NCBI GenBank assembly: GCA_034620365.1
Contig: JAQGEQ010000363.1
Span: 2,170,001 to 2,234,000, forward strand
Direction of reading: 5' to 3'
Length of the DNA stretch: 64,000 bases
Origin: Pegea sp. RAD2-039
Taxonomy: Eukaryota; Chordata; Thaliacea; Salpida; Salpidae
Every line of letters begins with the position of its first letter. Within the stretch, counting starts at the first letter, position 1. The position numbers and the translations under genes are program-made. The notes beneath the pieces are model-generated. The model saw nothing but the letters and a program-made list of their open reading frames with translations. It was not told where the DNA came from and made no database searches. Below are positions 26,189-45,153 of this stretch, piece after piece.

Positions 26189-29100
26189 CTGAAATAAGTA
26201 GTAGATGTTGAAAAAAGAAGAGAAAAAAGATAAAATAATTGAAAGGTTGAACGTTCTACAGCAATCTGTTGAGGCTGTGGATGCGTTTAGCCGATTATAA
26301 ACAAATTGAAGGCGTGTGGAAATGATCACACTTAAAAAGGAGATTATTACATTTTGTGAAGAAGACATGAAAAACATGAATAGAAAAATGGACCGCTTCT
26401 TATTAAAACTTCTAATTTGTTTGTTTTGTATTTTCTTGACTTCAAGAATACGAATTATGACAAAAAGATTATTTACTTTGCACTAAATATCAATTAAATA
26501 TAAGTAAATCATAGATGTGTATTTAAACAACACTTTCATTTATGTAGTCTGTAAGTGTAACATCACTTATCTATCTAGGGTAATGTGGATACAGACTTTA
26601 GTATAAAAATAAACAAAGCCTACAAAGTTTGAAGGTTATTAGGACTGTCAATATGTAGCAATTTTCCACTATTTACTTTTACTCATTGAGTTCAAATCTA
26701 ACTACAAATTCTTCTTTTCTAATTTCTGGGTGTTTTTATAATAAACTGAGCTTGTATTACGACTAAACTTTTTCCAGACAATAATTTTCAACGGCTAATA
26801 TTTGTATAAATCCTTTAAACATTTTTCGGTAGACATGGTTTGAGTTTTTGTTTTCAATCAGCTTATAAACAATTTCCTTTCACAGAGATAGGTCATTAGT
26901 AGATTTGATATTAAACCAATTAATCAAAACATTTTAAGTGCTCGTAATAAACGTTTTAAAATTGTTTCGATTAAACAATCTAAATATTACGCTAATAAAC
27001 AAAAGCAGATGGTTTCAAAGAAATACTTTTAACAATACTGTAAGGTCATATCATCTTACCAAATAATACAAAATACTAGTCGTGAATAAAATGATTTATT
27101 CAAGATTTGATAACTTCAAATTTATGTGTTTAAATCACATTAATAAGTATTTGTTGAATTTTTTTGTGGCTCTTGATATAGAAATATGTTCATTATTTTT
27201 GTTGATTAATTCATCTTTATAGCTATATGAGATATTTATATGTTTTCAACATTCAAAAAATAAAATAATATCTTTAAATTATTTAATCTAATTATAAAAC
27301 TTACAGTGAGAAGATTTTTGAGTAAACTTAAAATCCGCCATTTACAATGTTTGTCTGACCCAATTCTATTAACACTTCAATCGAGCTGAAGTAGCAAGAA
27401 AAAACAAACCCGGGTAATAAATAGAGCATACAAAAGGCTACAAAAGGATTGAAGCATAACCGATCTCTATGTTCTGCTTCACTACCCACAACGCTTCAAT
27501 GGATATAATGAGAAGGTAAACATTTGTCAGTGACATATGAGTTTTTACGTATTTAACATTCAAATGCTTATTCAAATGCTTTAAACATTTTTTTAACAAT
27601 TTCATATTGAATAAAACCTCTACAAGTGGATCTGCTTGATTGCTGTTTTAATATGTTAAAAGCCACACTCTAGATACTTTAACGATGTAATTGATCAATG
27701 TCTTCTATAGATTTACAATTCTCTAGTTCAAATTGTTAAATGCCTTCTGTTTACAAATCCTTCAATGGCTTGCCCTAATTCTTTTAAACTGCTATTAAAG
27801 TCAAATAGCTTGATTTTTGTATCAAAAATTTTGCTATAAAAACTTAACACTTTTTTTGTTAATTTACTGTATTTTTCTATATATATTGATGATAAGAATT
27901 ATTAAATATACATTTTATAAGACAACTTTTTTAGAATAAGCAATAATTAGTTTGAACTTATTAGTAAGCTTTATTGGCATAATAAAGAATTCGGTGAATT
28001 TCTGGGTTAGTTCAGAATAAAGATGACAAGAGTTTATTATTACTTTAGCTTAATGTGTTGATTACGTTCGAGTATTCAGAAGAAGTTTTTCGTCAAAGAA
28101 ACTATTTTATTTGCTAGAAATGTTTTGTTATCTTGTCATTGGTTCTTTTTATGAATCTTTGATTTATTTACCAAATTTAATAATAATATAAAATAAACTA
28201 GTATACTATTAATAGACAAAAACCATTTTGAACAGTTTTGCAAATACAATAATTTCTAAACGTTACTGAAGTTTACGGAAATATAAATACTTGCTTTTAC
28301 TACCTACCATAATTATTTATTTAAAAAGATTTTAAAAATAAATCTAAAGTATTATTTTTCTACTGGCAGCCTATTTTATAAAAACATATCTAGTAATGAT
28401 GCTTATTCGATTAGATAAACAAACTAGGTACCACGTTTTTTGCAGGTACTGTAAGTTTTTATAACAAACAATGAACAAACGAAACTCAGATAAATCTCAA
28501 GGTTTAGGAGTCATTAACAACCTTTTTTCACTTTTATGTCACTAATTCTGAAACTTTGTAAACATGCAAAAAATATTGAAGCTAGTAATTAAACTACTTT
28601 CTTGAGCAAGTGTACAATAAAACTATTTACGAATTTTGCTGTGATTAGAAGGTGTTAAAAGAAACTTAAACAACTTATCACTGAACCTGGCTGCCTGTAT
28701 TATAAAATAAATTTCATTTATTTAACTAATAATTTAAGTAAAAGACCATACACTATATTTTGTATTTCATAAAAAAGTACAACTTATAGACTAACTTTTT
28801 CATTTTGGTTACTCGCCTGCGGGTAATCTGGTGTTTTTTGTCTTGCATATTTCGCAGGGCCATTTTATGTTGAGGCCAATTTTACAAAGTATTGTACAAA
28901 CGATAGAACGCTGCAGAAAGTTATCTATAACTGAAGAACACAAAGTCTACAATTGAAGCTGTGTTATCTATTTTACTTCAAATAATCAATCGACTTCTGT
29001 ACTAGTTGATACTTATTGAAAGCACTCAAAGAAAAGAAAAAAAGAAATTACCGATATTGAAAAAAACAGACATCAACACTGAACAGTAAAGAATACACAA

Positions 29101-32100
29101 ATTAAAAGAGAACATTATAAGCTAAAAGAAACTTGCATTTTAATTTCAACCAATGAAAACTAACCTTTTTTTTATTTGAATTCACAAAAGCGATATAGAC
29201 TTTTAGGATTAGAGGTAGACGACTTTCTTTATACAAATTTGTGTGTTTTGTGAGATGCAAAAACACTTTTTAGAACTTTTCTGTTCTGATTTAATTTTTT
29301 TATAATTACCCGAAAAGCAGCCAGTTAAATTATCGAAGTTATTTAGCGAACATACCAAAATATCAAAACAATTTTAAATAGTTTTTAAAATACTTAGCAA
29401 AACCCTAAAAAGTTTTACTATGAAATCATCATTAAAAAGTCTTGATTAATTTTGATGAAGAGTTTTTTGATGATCAGTTAGGCAAAATGACAAGGAAATA
29501 AATTGAAGATCTTATCTTGAAACCTTAATTACAATCGCGCTATACTCGAGATCTTGTTTATCGTCTAAATGAAAGCGTTTCTGCTCTAGTGTTTACCACA
29601 GAATCACAGAATGTAGAGTAGTAAGTCAAATGTCAAGTGGGACGTTCTTGTTCCGCCCAAATACCGTCCCAAAGGACAAAACAAAAAACAAATTGAAATG
29701 TATAGAGAAAAAAAGAGACAAAGAAAACATGTTTTCAGCGAATACGCGTTTTTGACGGAAGCCAGGAGATACAAACGCAATGAAGCGTGAAAACATCACG
29801 AAGTTGAAAATTGTTTTTAGACTTACGAATAATTGTGGTCTGATTTCGCTTTGCTACTTGCTTGCATTAAACTGAAAAACAACATTCTTTTCTTTTGCAT
29901 TGATAATGTGCAAGAATTAAAGTGTTTGTGATTCACCAAAATTAGTTGCAATGCTTTTATTAGGTTTTATTCAAATTCATTTTTTAGAAAGCTTAAGTAA
30001 ATTGATGCTAGAATAATCAAACATTTTGTAAACATAAAATTGTAATTCTAGATTATAATTATTTTGTTAAACTATCTTAGTTTTACTTAGTAAATATATC
30101 TAGGTTGCTATAGTAAAGTTTTATTTATTTATCTATTTAACTTCATCCACAAGTTTAAATTATTTTGTTTCAAATAAAAGTTAATATTTTAGTTTTTTTG
30201 TTGGAAACTAAAAAGTAGAAAGATATAAACTCAAAAAATTCCATTTATGAAAATTATTAAAATGATTTTAAAACTTCAAAATGTAAAAAAATAACAACAA
30301 ATAATTAATTGAGAATAGAAACAAATTTTTATGAAAAGGAAATTTTCTATTAAATTATTGAAGTCATGGATATTACATACTTATTATACAATTATTTTTT
30401 TAATATTAGTCATCTGAGAAAAATTTAATTTTCGAAGTGTTTTTTAATAATCCATATTTTAAATTTACAACTAGAAATTACTAAATAATTTGAAATAATT
30501 TTTTGCGGGTTTTACATTTATTAGTGAAAGAGTGAATACAAATGCTTGTTTGTCAAAATAAATAAATGTTAGGGAGAACAGTTTCATGTCAACTTGTATG
30601 ACTAACTAATAAGTTATTCTTCTTTTAATTTAAAACAAAATTGCTAAAGATCTTTCTGTTTTAAAAGGTATTGTGTTTTGATTGTTTCATTTGCTAGAAA
30701 AAATACTTTTAAGCACATTCATCTTAACTTAGCATTTTTCTTGCAAAAAATCACTACGAAAAAGTTCTATAACAAAATTATAATAGAAAGTGAAGCATTT
30801 TTCAAATATCTGTAAGCATTTTTGAAATATATAACGAATAAAAAGTTCAAACAGCAAAAGGTGGTAATAAAGTAAATTTTCTGATTCATTCTAACTCTCT
30901 AGTGAAAGTCGCTTTTAGTAGTATAACAAGTTTCTTATGTTTGATTTAAAATATACCGATCAAAATATTTCAAAATACTATCTGGTATAAATGATATGCT
31001 TTGTTACAGAAAAACCACATAGGTTTTAGAAGCTTGGCTTTATATAACCAAAAAGAAATAAAATATGATAGAAGTTAGAAATAAACAGATTTCCATGCTT
31101 ATTATACATACTGTTTCAGACAAACTAGTTTAATTATTCAAGCTGTTTTTCTAAATAACTTTATGCTTGACCAAGCACTAGACTGTTTCTTTGATCATTA
31201 GACATTCACTAATGCACTAAAGCACATTTGACGGTTATGACATTAGTAACTTTTAGTGAATAGGGTTTAACTAACAAACTTTAAAAGAACTTAAAGTTGT
31301 TAAAAGTTACTTCTTACGTATTATAATGTTCTGATTTTTTCGGTAAACAAACATTCTATTTGAAAAACTGAATTGATAAATTATATAGAAACTTGCAAAG
31401 TTATAACTCTCAGCCTTGTGGCAGTAATACTTGAAGATAATATGGAGACTTATGTATTACTACAGATGAAAATAGAAAATACTTGTTATTACAATTAAGG
31501 ATATTGAAAAGAACATTTTCTTCATGGAAAAAAGTAAATAAAAGACATTTTCAGTATTGTTAGTAATTTAAAACATTTGTGCTAATCAATTTCACTTTGA
31601 AGGTTTCATTCTCTTTAATGCTAATAACAACTTAATTTAATTTTTCATTTTAATAAATATTAAAAAATTTTCTTTAATTTAAAAATTTAAAAAACGTTCG
31701 TCAATTTTCAACTAAAAGATTATTTGTTAATTCTAAACAAATATCTAACAGTATTAATAGTTGAATAGAACAAAACATTTAAAAGATAATCATTTTTATT
31801 TCTAAAAATATTTATTCTCCAAATTGTTTTTGGATCATTAATAATTTTAATTAATTAGATATTTATTGCAAGTTTGTTGAGGGCCTTTTTTGTCACTACA
31901 CCATTTTTATAGTAAAGTTTAGAGTATAGAAAATATTTTTTTTTCGTTTTTCAGAGTATTGTAAATATTACGTAACTTATGTGCTTAATAACTTTAAACC
32001 CTATATTGTAAATTATCTTAACAACGATTAACAAAATCAAATGTTGAAACTAACGTTTAGTTAGAAAATATAAAAATCAATAATAAAAACGACTAATAAG

Positions 32101-35100
32101 GAATGAGATGAAAAATCCAAGAAGAGCTAACATTTAAAGAATTTATTTAAGATCAATATATTAAATCAATATTCCTGACACAGACATTAATCACTTTTGT
32201 AGGCAGTGAGGTTTTCTTGTAACTCTAAAATTTATTTTATTTACAATTTTTAAACGGATCAATAATTCAGGAATATTTTGTGAATAAAATAAACTTAATT
32301 TATCCTAAAAATATTTACGTTTCTTGATGTCACGAGTGGTTTCTGCACTTCTAAATATATTTTCTCGCCAATTTAAAGTCCTAAATGCTTAGATGTAATT
32401 AATTAAGCTTTTGTAAAATCACACAGATGAGTGTATAAGGAAATATAGTCTAAAGGTTGATTTTTAAAGTAAATAAAATAAAGCTTGTTCAAATGATATC
32501 TCATATAATGCAAAGGAAATAAATAGATTGATTTATTAATAAAAAGTAATTTATTAGCTAAGTGTATTTAGATTATTTTGTACGAAATAGTTTTCACATT
32601 TTATTTCTTATTTTTAAATTTTCTATGTTATCTGGTATCTATGAACAACCAAGAATGAATTAAGTACCTAATAACTTTTAAAGAATTTGTATATTTGTTT
32701 ATAGAATATTTCGTTTGTAGAAATAATAATCATGATTTTGGGCAATTATTTCAGCATTATTTTTTATCAAAATAATCGAATACTTAACATGCTTACTACA
32801 AGCAGTTTTGGTGTCGTAAAAACATCGGTAATCCTGTATACGTGCGCAATCTTGTAGGCAAATGTTTTGCTCAAAGTGTCATTTTGACTGAAACAATTAA
32901 AAGATAAAATACTATCATCACTTTATCATTTTGAAAGATTGAAACTGGTTAAATGGTGTGTTACTGAGCACTTGAATTTGATAGATATGTTTTTGGTAAT
33001 TTTCAGTTATCAAAATGATAATCAATCAAAGAAAATGTCACTGTGCATTTACAGAAAATCGACATCAGTTCAGAAAACTGGTTCAGAAAGTTCTTTTCCT
33101 GATCTACATTTTCTTTTATAATATTAAGAAAGCAAATGTCGTCGACAACATAATAAAGTAACCAATATTGCTTGATACAATTATCTATAAACACAGTTAG
33201 ATTTTATAATGATTCAGTTATTAACGTTTGATATGTAACAAAAAACCAGCAAGTAAAGCTACTATCGTTTTAGTTTTCATAATATCCTTAATATCTATAT
33301 TTTTAAACAGGTTAACTGAATTGACAAACGATGATTTCACTAGAACTGAAATTATTTTAGCTTTGATTAAACATATTTGTTTGATATCAACTAAATAACT
33401 AATTTTATAGAAGCATACACCGAAAGAACCAATTATATTAAAGATATTTCATTTCTTAGTTTAATAAAGACATTATCGCTCAAAATTCAAAAAGAAATTT
33501 CCACATTTAGAAACAAAGTAGTTTAAATATATACTCTATAAAATACAAAACTATAAAATGTGTACCTTATCAGATTTAAACAAAGTTTTGAATTGTAAAA
33601 AGTCAAAGTTTTCATCAAAATTGTTTTTTTCTGATCAGTATGAAGCTTTTGTTAACTAATATACTTATAGCATAAATAAATTCATGAACTATTGCATATA
33701 TACATAACTAAAATGTATTTTATAATTTAAGCTTTTTTCAAAAAATAAAATGCTAATAACATATTTTTAAAAAATCATTAATTAAAAATTTATTAATTTA
33801 ATTCTTAAAAAAAAACAATTAAATTTATCGTTTAAAGCCCTAGTAAAGATTTAAGTACATTCTGTACGATAAGTTACTATCTATCAAATTTTATATAAGA
33901 ATCTAATTAAACTCGTTTTTGTAATACCTGCAGTAATCACATAAGACTTGAAGATGTTTTAGCAAACTTAGTCATGTCTGTCGCATCTGTTTTGTCGATA
34001 AAAAGCTAAAAGTTGAGATTTAAAGTCTTTAACTATAAGTAATGATTTTATTAATTGATATTTACAAAAAAAAAGGCATTCAAAAGATCAAAAAGTAAGT
34101 TTTTAAAACAAATTAATGGGTTTTTGTGTATCAAACTACATATAATATTTAAATATAGAAGAAAAATATTATTTTTTTTTGGTTTTTTGAACTGTTTAAA
34201 GAACATCAATGAAAAAAAAAATGTTAATCAAGGTGTCTAAATTTTGTTTCATCATTCAAACTAAAGCTATCTAAGAAAATTTTAAGATAATGCATTATTT
34301 TATGCATTAAGCCTTGTTCCAGTGTTCTAAAATTCACTGAACCATTTATTTCATTGAATTTGAAGATTTAATTCACGCAGTTACTATAACGAGTATATTT
34401 TGCTGAATGGTCCTGTTTAAAGAAATCTGAGTATTTTTTTGGCTTAAAATATTTTTGAACATTATGATACTGTGTTGTATACAAGTAGATGTTTACTGTT
34501 TTATACTCCAATTACCAATTATTTAAACCGGTTTATAAATCTCTTATTTTCTTAGTACTCACCAAAAAACTTACATTCAATTTTAAATATTTTTTTAATT
34601 CAAATAATTTATTTAGTGATTTATTCTTACATATAGAAAATAGAACTTTTATAATATACAATTCCTTAACGCCACAAACAAGCTTTTTAATTAAAAGATT
34701 AAAGAGAATAGTGTTTCGTGTGTATAATTCTATTTTTCTGCTCAAATTGTTTGCACAGTAAAACTATAATTACATTAGCTTACATTTTGTCTTTAATTGT
34801 TGCTAAAATATAACAAAATCTTGCTAGTTAAAAAGAATATACTTTTAGTAATATTTCAGCTTTTAAGTTACTTATGTAGTTACAAAAATAAGAATACTTT
34901 TGAAGTCAATAATAATTTCGATATATAAAAAGCTTAATGATATGAATGCAAATTTATTCCAAAATCAAAAAGATATATTACAAATATATAACTTTAGTAA
35001 CTAATATCAGTTTTATTAATTCAATAACAGATTATCATAATTTTTTTTTACATTTTTATACAAAAGGTGCTGAAACTCAAAAAAAAAATATTTAAAAAAA

Positions 35101-35959
35101 TACTGAAGTGATTCTTGAAATTTCTGACTTTTCAATCTCGCAACTTTTAAGAAATAAATCATTAAATGCTCTTGAAATAATTTTATTGCAAATTTGTATC
35201 ATCAATTGAAGACTTTATGGTCTGATAGTTTAGTTCACCTTAAAATTTTAAAAGATGAGTTTAAACATTTTGACATTACTCTCTATATGCTTCGATAACA
35301 GTCTCAACCTTATCGAATTCTATTTGTTTGTCTTTAACTAGAAATTTATAAGTTAATTTTCGCTTGTAGAAAAAGTTACTTATGTTTTAATGAATCAACA
35401 AACATAAATTATTTACGAAACATTTTTAATTTCTGTATATTTTAAAGATAATTTTATAAAATTTTATGAAATAGTCACAAATTTTTTGCTATAATTATTC
35501 ACAGGATTAAATTTGTATATTTATTTATCAATTATACTGCATGGCAAATTTCTAAAACTAAATGTGGTGTTTTGTTAGCTATTACATTTTAATATATTTA
35601 ATCATTGGTGCTCTGCAATGTGAAGTATGTAAATCCCAACTTAGTAAGTAACAGTCAAAAACTAAAGACTCATTTGTGTCAACAGAAATATCAAATAAGA
35701 GAGCTTCTAATGCTTAGTCTGTAGACAACCGAGCGCAGCTAAATGAAAAATTAGTCCTTTCATCAGTTGGCAAAAAAATAATGGTGATGGTCTTCAAAAT
35801 AAAAATATCCTCCGAGAGGATGCTTGCTCAGTGATGGATCGAAGATTATTCTTCTCTGATCCTCATCCAAGTTGTTCTGCTCACATTATCCAGGTAAATG
35901 AAGCCTGACGATCCGTTACACTTACTCGGTAAAGCATGACCAGACTTTTAGGTCAGTTG

Positions 35960-36050
35960 GTCATTTCCTTTTTGCGTGTGTTAACGGTCCAGTGGCTGAG
36001 TTACTAGGTAGGTTTGCTGATGATGTAAAGATGGAAGTGAATATCGTGAT
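35960..36050 (+). mobile_element. Non-LTR reverse transcriptase relic
   Basis: A frame ending at TAA 36052 contains FACVNGPV followed by the RT catalytic box FADDVKM (36013-36033). This matches the non-LTR pattern of a hydrophobic strand, then N, then FADD. There is no extended open frame around it; the surrounding 35700-36060 stretch is GC-richer than its flanks and is probably an old truncated copy. Confidence 0.45.
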
Positions 36051-38405
36051 CTAAGTATCTAATTGCACAAATTACATCGTTTTTTTGGGTAAAAATGCTT
36101 TTAAACTAATAAATCAAGCATCAAATCAATCATATTTATAGTAATATAAATTTAAAAAAACAAAGAATCCTATTTATTCTAATTATCAGTTTAACGCACA
36201 AAAATCAAGCAAAGGATTAAATAAATAGGATCTTACAAAGAAGCTATTAATCTTCCACGAGAACTAATATCAATTAAAATAGTTGATTTTCTACCGCAGC
36301 TGTTTAACTCAACAAACAACTAAAGTTAGCGATAAAAGCGAAGAATATCTTTCACAGCGTATAATCTTATAAAGTTGTTGAAAACAGTATTCTACTTTTC
36401 AAAGTTATCTAATACTATAATTGAAAAGTTAAGACTGTTTGGTAAGAACAGTATCTGTCATTTGAGCTGGTTTTAGCTTTTATTATGTATACCTAACAGT
36501 TTTGATAACTTTAAAGATTATAAAAATTGGAGCTTTCTAAAAATACATTTGTAGCCTCTTTTAAATAATAAAAAGAATATAGATTAACTAATTATTAACT
36601 AACTTTCATGTTTTTTGAAAAAAAAATTAAGTTGATCAATTTTTTTAATCTTTTTGTTCCTAAACCGTAAATTGAGATTAAATTTTATAGAATTTGATTA
36701 GTTATTCAATTACGATTAAATCAAAGTAATATTATCTAAAAATCTTTAAATAAATTGATACTCAATTATCAAAAAATATTTTTAAAGAGTTATAATAAAA
36801 GCTGGCTAAATTTTAATCTGAAATATTTTAAAGTTATGATAAATATGAAGAAAATAAGTTTCTATGATAAATTGTTACAAATTATATAACAATTTAATTG
36901 AGCTCGACTTGCTGAAAATATTTATCAGCAGAAGAATTTTATTGCAGCGTGAGATTTATCTTAAGTAATCCAACTCTTCGTTTATTTCTTCTTCAATTTC
37001 AATCTTCTTTTTTAACACTTAAGATGTCTAAGCTTGATTTTTGATTGACATACAAAAACAGTTTAGGTCTTAAGGTACATTGAATTTGAAAAAAATTTAA
37101 TCAATAGTAAGACTTAGATGTGTGTGCTGCTGAAAATAATTTGTAAAAAATTTAAAGACTAATTTCAATGATAAAATTGTTTAAATCAAAAGTTTTTTTA
37201 ATGAGTTTAGGTAGCAAGATTAATTCAAAAATAATAGAAAATAACAAAATCAATGATTTCTGTGAAAATATTTTTGTATGCAGCAATTAGTGTTTGTAAA
37301 ATCAATATTTACAGTAAAAGCTAGGACTGAAAATTAGACGATTGATTGACTGCTTATTGAGATTTTGTTTTAAATATTTCAATTTAAACCAAAGATACAT
37401 AAAATGAATTTTCTATTAAGATAATCACAGAAATTATTTCTTAAAACACATTACTTTAGTTATATTAAATATCTGCATCGACAACGGCTTTAGTTTGAGT
37501 TTAATATTTTTTAAATCAATAGCATATAGTTTGAATATTATAGTTTGAACATTTAAATAGGTTTAAGCTTTATTGTATATTTCTTTAGTTATAAAGAAAT
37601 AAAAAATTGTCTATACAAACTTTGTTTAATCTTATTAACCCTTGTAAAAGAATTAAACTCCACCAACTGGAGTTTCCTAGTTTAATAAGAATATACTTAC
37701 ATACTTATTCAGCAAAATTTATATATCTAAAAGCTTCTCTCATCATATTTTTTTGAAAATGAAAGAAGCTTTTTGCTGTTAAGTAAATAAAGAAGTATTA
37801 ATTGGCAATCGTTACTTTGTTTGTATAATTAGGTGCGCATTTTGTAAAAGCATTTCGTACAAACGTTAATCATTAACAAATCTATGTTTTATAAATCAGT
37901 GAAATGTACTTCCAAATGCATTTAGCTTTATTCAAACCATAAAAATATTTTTGAATTTAATTTTTTTACTAAATTTACATTATATTTTTGCTTATGTGAA
38001 GTTTTAAAGTTGCAGCTTCGGGGATTTCTAGCTTACTTTGCTCATTGAACTTAAATATCTTTATATTATATTTAAATAATATCCTAACTGTTTTCTTTAA
38101 ATTAATTAAATTGCAATCTCGAAAAGAGTCATAGATACTTTGAAGAGATAACTTTAGTTTTTTAATACTTTCATAGAATATATTTTGTGTTTTTTATGAC
38201 AATAAAAGTTTGTAATAATATTAATAATTTTTACAAAATGCTATTTTTATAGTTTAACTCTTCAAAAAGCCAAACAAATGCTTATTTAAAAAAAATTATT
38301 TAACTTTTATAATTATTAATATTTCATCAAATGTATTTTTTTTCTACAGATAAGTTTTATATAAGATTCAATCTTCTTTGGAGCAAAAGTTTTCATAAAA
38401 GCAAA

Positions 38406-41864
<3,459 letters not shown>

Positions 41865-42066
41865 CTTTCAGTTTACCACTCAATTGAAGCTGCAAATATT
41901 TACTGTTAATTATCTAAATTATGCACTCACTATTATCATGAAGCTTTCCTAACTTCTAGCCAAATACGTAATTAAGTTTAAAATGTTTGTTGATTGCTGT
42001 GATGTGATATGCTGTACTTAACATCAATTTCATTTTCTAAATCAATCTTAATAATTTGTTCGATAT

Positions 42067-42072
42067 AATAAA
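42067..42072 (+). terminator. Poly(A) signal, catalase
   Basis: AATAAA lies about 200 nt after the catalase stop. Confidence 0.5.
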
Positions 42073-42079
42073 TATTTTA

Positions 42080-45000
42080 TAAAAATTTTTACAAGTTGTG
42101 TTTTTATTTAATCTGCTGTATTATCTCAATTTTCTATTTTTCTAATTAGTGTTTCGAGATTAAATATAACATTTCGTATAAATAGAATTTTCAACTTTAA
42201 ATAAATAATTTAAAATCTCTATATTCATTCATTAAGATACAATTTTGATCAACCTAAACAAAGATGAACAATTTTTTTGTTCTTTAAAACAATAAATGTG
42301 AATTTCAGCTTTCTTCATTAATAATTACAATAACTGAATGAAGCTTATAACTAAATTTGCTTTTAAATTTGTAATAACATTTATAAAAAACAAATTTATA
42401 AATGATTTTAATTTGTTAGCTATTATATCAAAAACTAAAGATAATTAAACCATTAGGATTGAGTTTTTTCAATATTATTTCAACAGATGTACTCTAATAA
42501 CATAAAAAAAACTTTGACATTTTTCAAGAAATCGGTAGATTTATAATTGAAGAAAAAATGTTCAAATTAGTGGTTTTCAGCCATTAGTATACATTAAAAA
42601 TGATTATTTTTTATTAATTAATATTAATTGAGATTACAGAAGATATCACTAATAGTGAACTAATAAAAGAAAACTTATTTTTATATTATTTATTTCTCTT
42701 AAATTTTTTCTTTGTCGATTTACTTAAAATGAAACGCACCTTAAAAAAACAGATCGAAAAATATCTTTCAGATAATTTAGCTTTAAAATAATTACATTCA
42801 AATAAATCAAAGTTCTCTCTTGAAACTAATTATTCTTAATTTTTTCGAGGAATCTAGAATTTTTGCAACCGCGATTTGAAAATAGTACAGTAACAAAAAC
42901 ATTCAGTAAATATAATCATAACCCATGTATGCTGCTAGTTTTAACTATCTAACTTTTTATGCTGCTAGCTTCAGTAATGTAATAAATAATAGAATAAACA
43001 TATTTGTCAAAATGACTTCAAAACTTCCAACAGAAGCAGATTTAATTGAAAAATACTCATTTGAAGTTTACTTTATTATATTTATAATACTTTACCGACA
43101 CAAGGCACTTTTAAGAACAAAATAATCATGAAGATGCAAGTATAGAGTAATTACTAAACCGTTCTAGCTATTTGTTTAGTAAAAGAACGAGGCACCCAAA
43201 TCTTAAATTTCATCATACTATTTTATTTGTTTAAAGGCCTTTTTAAGTCTATCTTTTAATTAAAGATTAACAATTATTTAATTTAATTATCTAATTTAAT
43301 TATCTATTTAATTGTTATTAAACCTTATGTTTTACTTTGTTTAAAATCATAGTGTAAGCAGATCTGCTCGTAAAAATAAAATAATTATAAACTTTAGTTC
43401 GTCATGAAAAAACATTTAGATACAGAACTCTTAGTTAACGGGTTTAAGTGAAACTAACAAAAGCGAAAACATATTTTCAGTGAGATAAACCGTTCGTAAA
43501 TCAAGGGAAAAGTTGTTCTGTTTATGACTAATAGAAACAGATAAAACTTTAACAAGTTTATAATAATGATTAATCTTTTAACCAGCCGTATTCTACTGTT
43601 AATTAAACATATCACAATTAGAGTCGATTTTTAAAAACTTTATATTATTTAAATTAGATTTCAAAAATGCTTTTATCTTATCGACTAATGAAACTAAAAT
43701 GTAGAATATAGTTTATAGTCCTGACGTTTGATTAAACGTAAAAGTTAAAATAAAACGAAATAATAAAGCGCAGCACTATCTAAAATTAAAAAAAAGAGAC
43801 AGCCGAAACCTGATCTGAAAAGTTATACTTTTAATAAAATTGTCAATTTATAAATTAATTTTGAAGTTTTTATTGAAATGAGGTTATGAGAAGAAAAATA
43901 AACTCAGACAGAAAACCTACAAACTGTTGACTTCAATCTCTCAATCACCGGGCCGTTCCACCAAATAGTGGGTCTAAAACGTGGGAAAGATAAGTGCACG
44001 CTGTTCTCGCCTATATTCAAGGCTTACATCTAGGTAGGAGTTAATTTAGCTATTAACTCCTTTCTATCTGATGGTTTGGTCTACGAAGCTTATCCTAAGA
44101 AAATACAAAAAATTCTGAATTATATAAAGTTAACAGAAATAAGACCTGACATAGTTATACATTCTGAAATATTTTTTTTATCTTCAGTGCAATAATAGAT
44201 TTAAATAAAAACTGAATAGAATTATTTTTTTGATGTGCTACTAACTTTTAACCAAATTCCATAAGTCAAGCTTTTTCTTTTGTGTCTTATCTCAAAGTGG
44301 CAAAAAAGTATAAAGCCTTAAAATACAGAATTTATCGAAACATATTTTGAATAAAGGTTTACTAAGTTTTAATTTTTTTATCATTAGTATTACTTCTTAG
44401 TTGTTGAAATAATTCTGCTTTTGGTGGTAATATTGAGTTTCATTCTATTTGATTTATTCATATTATTAATTTATTTAAAATCATTACCAAATAACTATTT
44501 TTTTTTCACTATTACTTATTAAACTATCATTATCTAAAACTTTAAGATTGAAATTGATACTTGTAGATTTATTTAATGTTTGTATGAATTAAATGAAGCT
44601 AAACAAAAATTATTTTAAAATTATATGAATTTCTCTAAATTTTTATTTATACTATTATATATTTATTTCTAATGATTAATGAACTTAAAAAGTATTATAA
44701 ATCATTAAAATTATTATTTGAGAAATAATAATACAATTGTAATGTTTGATTATCTTTAATAAACATTTTTATTTACTTAAATTTACTTTTTATTTTTTAC
44801 TTTAATATATTTTTATCATTTAAAGTTATTTTGATACTATCTTTAATAATTAAGATTAACATTTTTTCATTAATTTTTATATATTAAGCTTTTTCAATTA
44901 TGTAATTTTTTTCTCATTTAACAAAAATATAACTTTAATAATGCAACTTTTTATTGCTAGTATTAATTGTTTTTGTTATTATAATTTAACACTTATATTT

Positions 45001-45130
45001 CATCTGTACATTAATTTATAATAGATAAATATTAGTATAAATTGATTCTTATAACTCAATTAATTGAGTTTTAGCTCATTTAATTCTTATAAATTTTATT
45101 TATTTGCAAAATATATCTGAAATTTGAATT
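42080..45130. other. Spacer between catalase and SYF1
   Basis: Three kb of very AT-rich DNA. A degenerate two-copy direct repeat of about 30 nt (TATGCTGCTAG twice, 42927-42970) and a short coding-like stretch after the ATG at 43012 (beginning MTSKLPTEADLIEKYSFE) are present, but no following exon was found. A GC-richer, unplaced patch lies at about 43930-44060. Confidence 0.45.
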
Positions 45131-45140
45131 TTATTTTTAG
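45131..45140 (+). promoter_or_regulatory. Candidate spliced-leader acceptor before SYF1
   Basis: TTATTTTTAG ends 13 nt upstream of the SYF1 ATG at 45154. It is similar in kind to the site before EXOSC2. It could be a trans-splice acceptor or the end of a 5' UTR intron. Confidence 0.3.
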
Positions 45141-45153
45141 GATTTCTAAAAAC

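Larger units (their letters stand above)
25005..38405. other. 13.4 kb region without a confident gene
   Basis: AT-rich DNA between the divergently transcribed FoxH-like and catalase genes. It holds one orphan exon-like segment (26030-26188, minus) and one RT relic (about 35960-36050, plus); both are listed separately. Slightly GC-richer unplaced patches lie near 27340-27540, 28805-28880 and 29620-29830; the last has a 41-codon open frame from the ATG at 29630 without recognised family. Its position upstream of a developmental regulator makes it a likely home for FoxH enhancers, but no sequence motif proves this. Confidence 0.5.

Noticed and set aside
34489..34761. Overlapping open frames on both strands.
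   Set aside because: Residue content is Phe, Leu, Asn, Lys and Ile as expected of AT-rich noncoding DNA; no splice-linked neighbours or family motifs.
42925..43125. Open frame with two near-identical starts and a coding-like piece (MTSKLPTEADLIEKYSFE) from the ATG at 43012.
   Set aside because: It runs into AT-rich hydrophobic noise, no following exon was found, and the SYF1 start is already well explained by MDKLLKF joined to SEEDLPYEEE.
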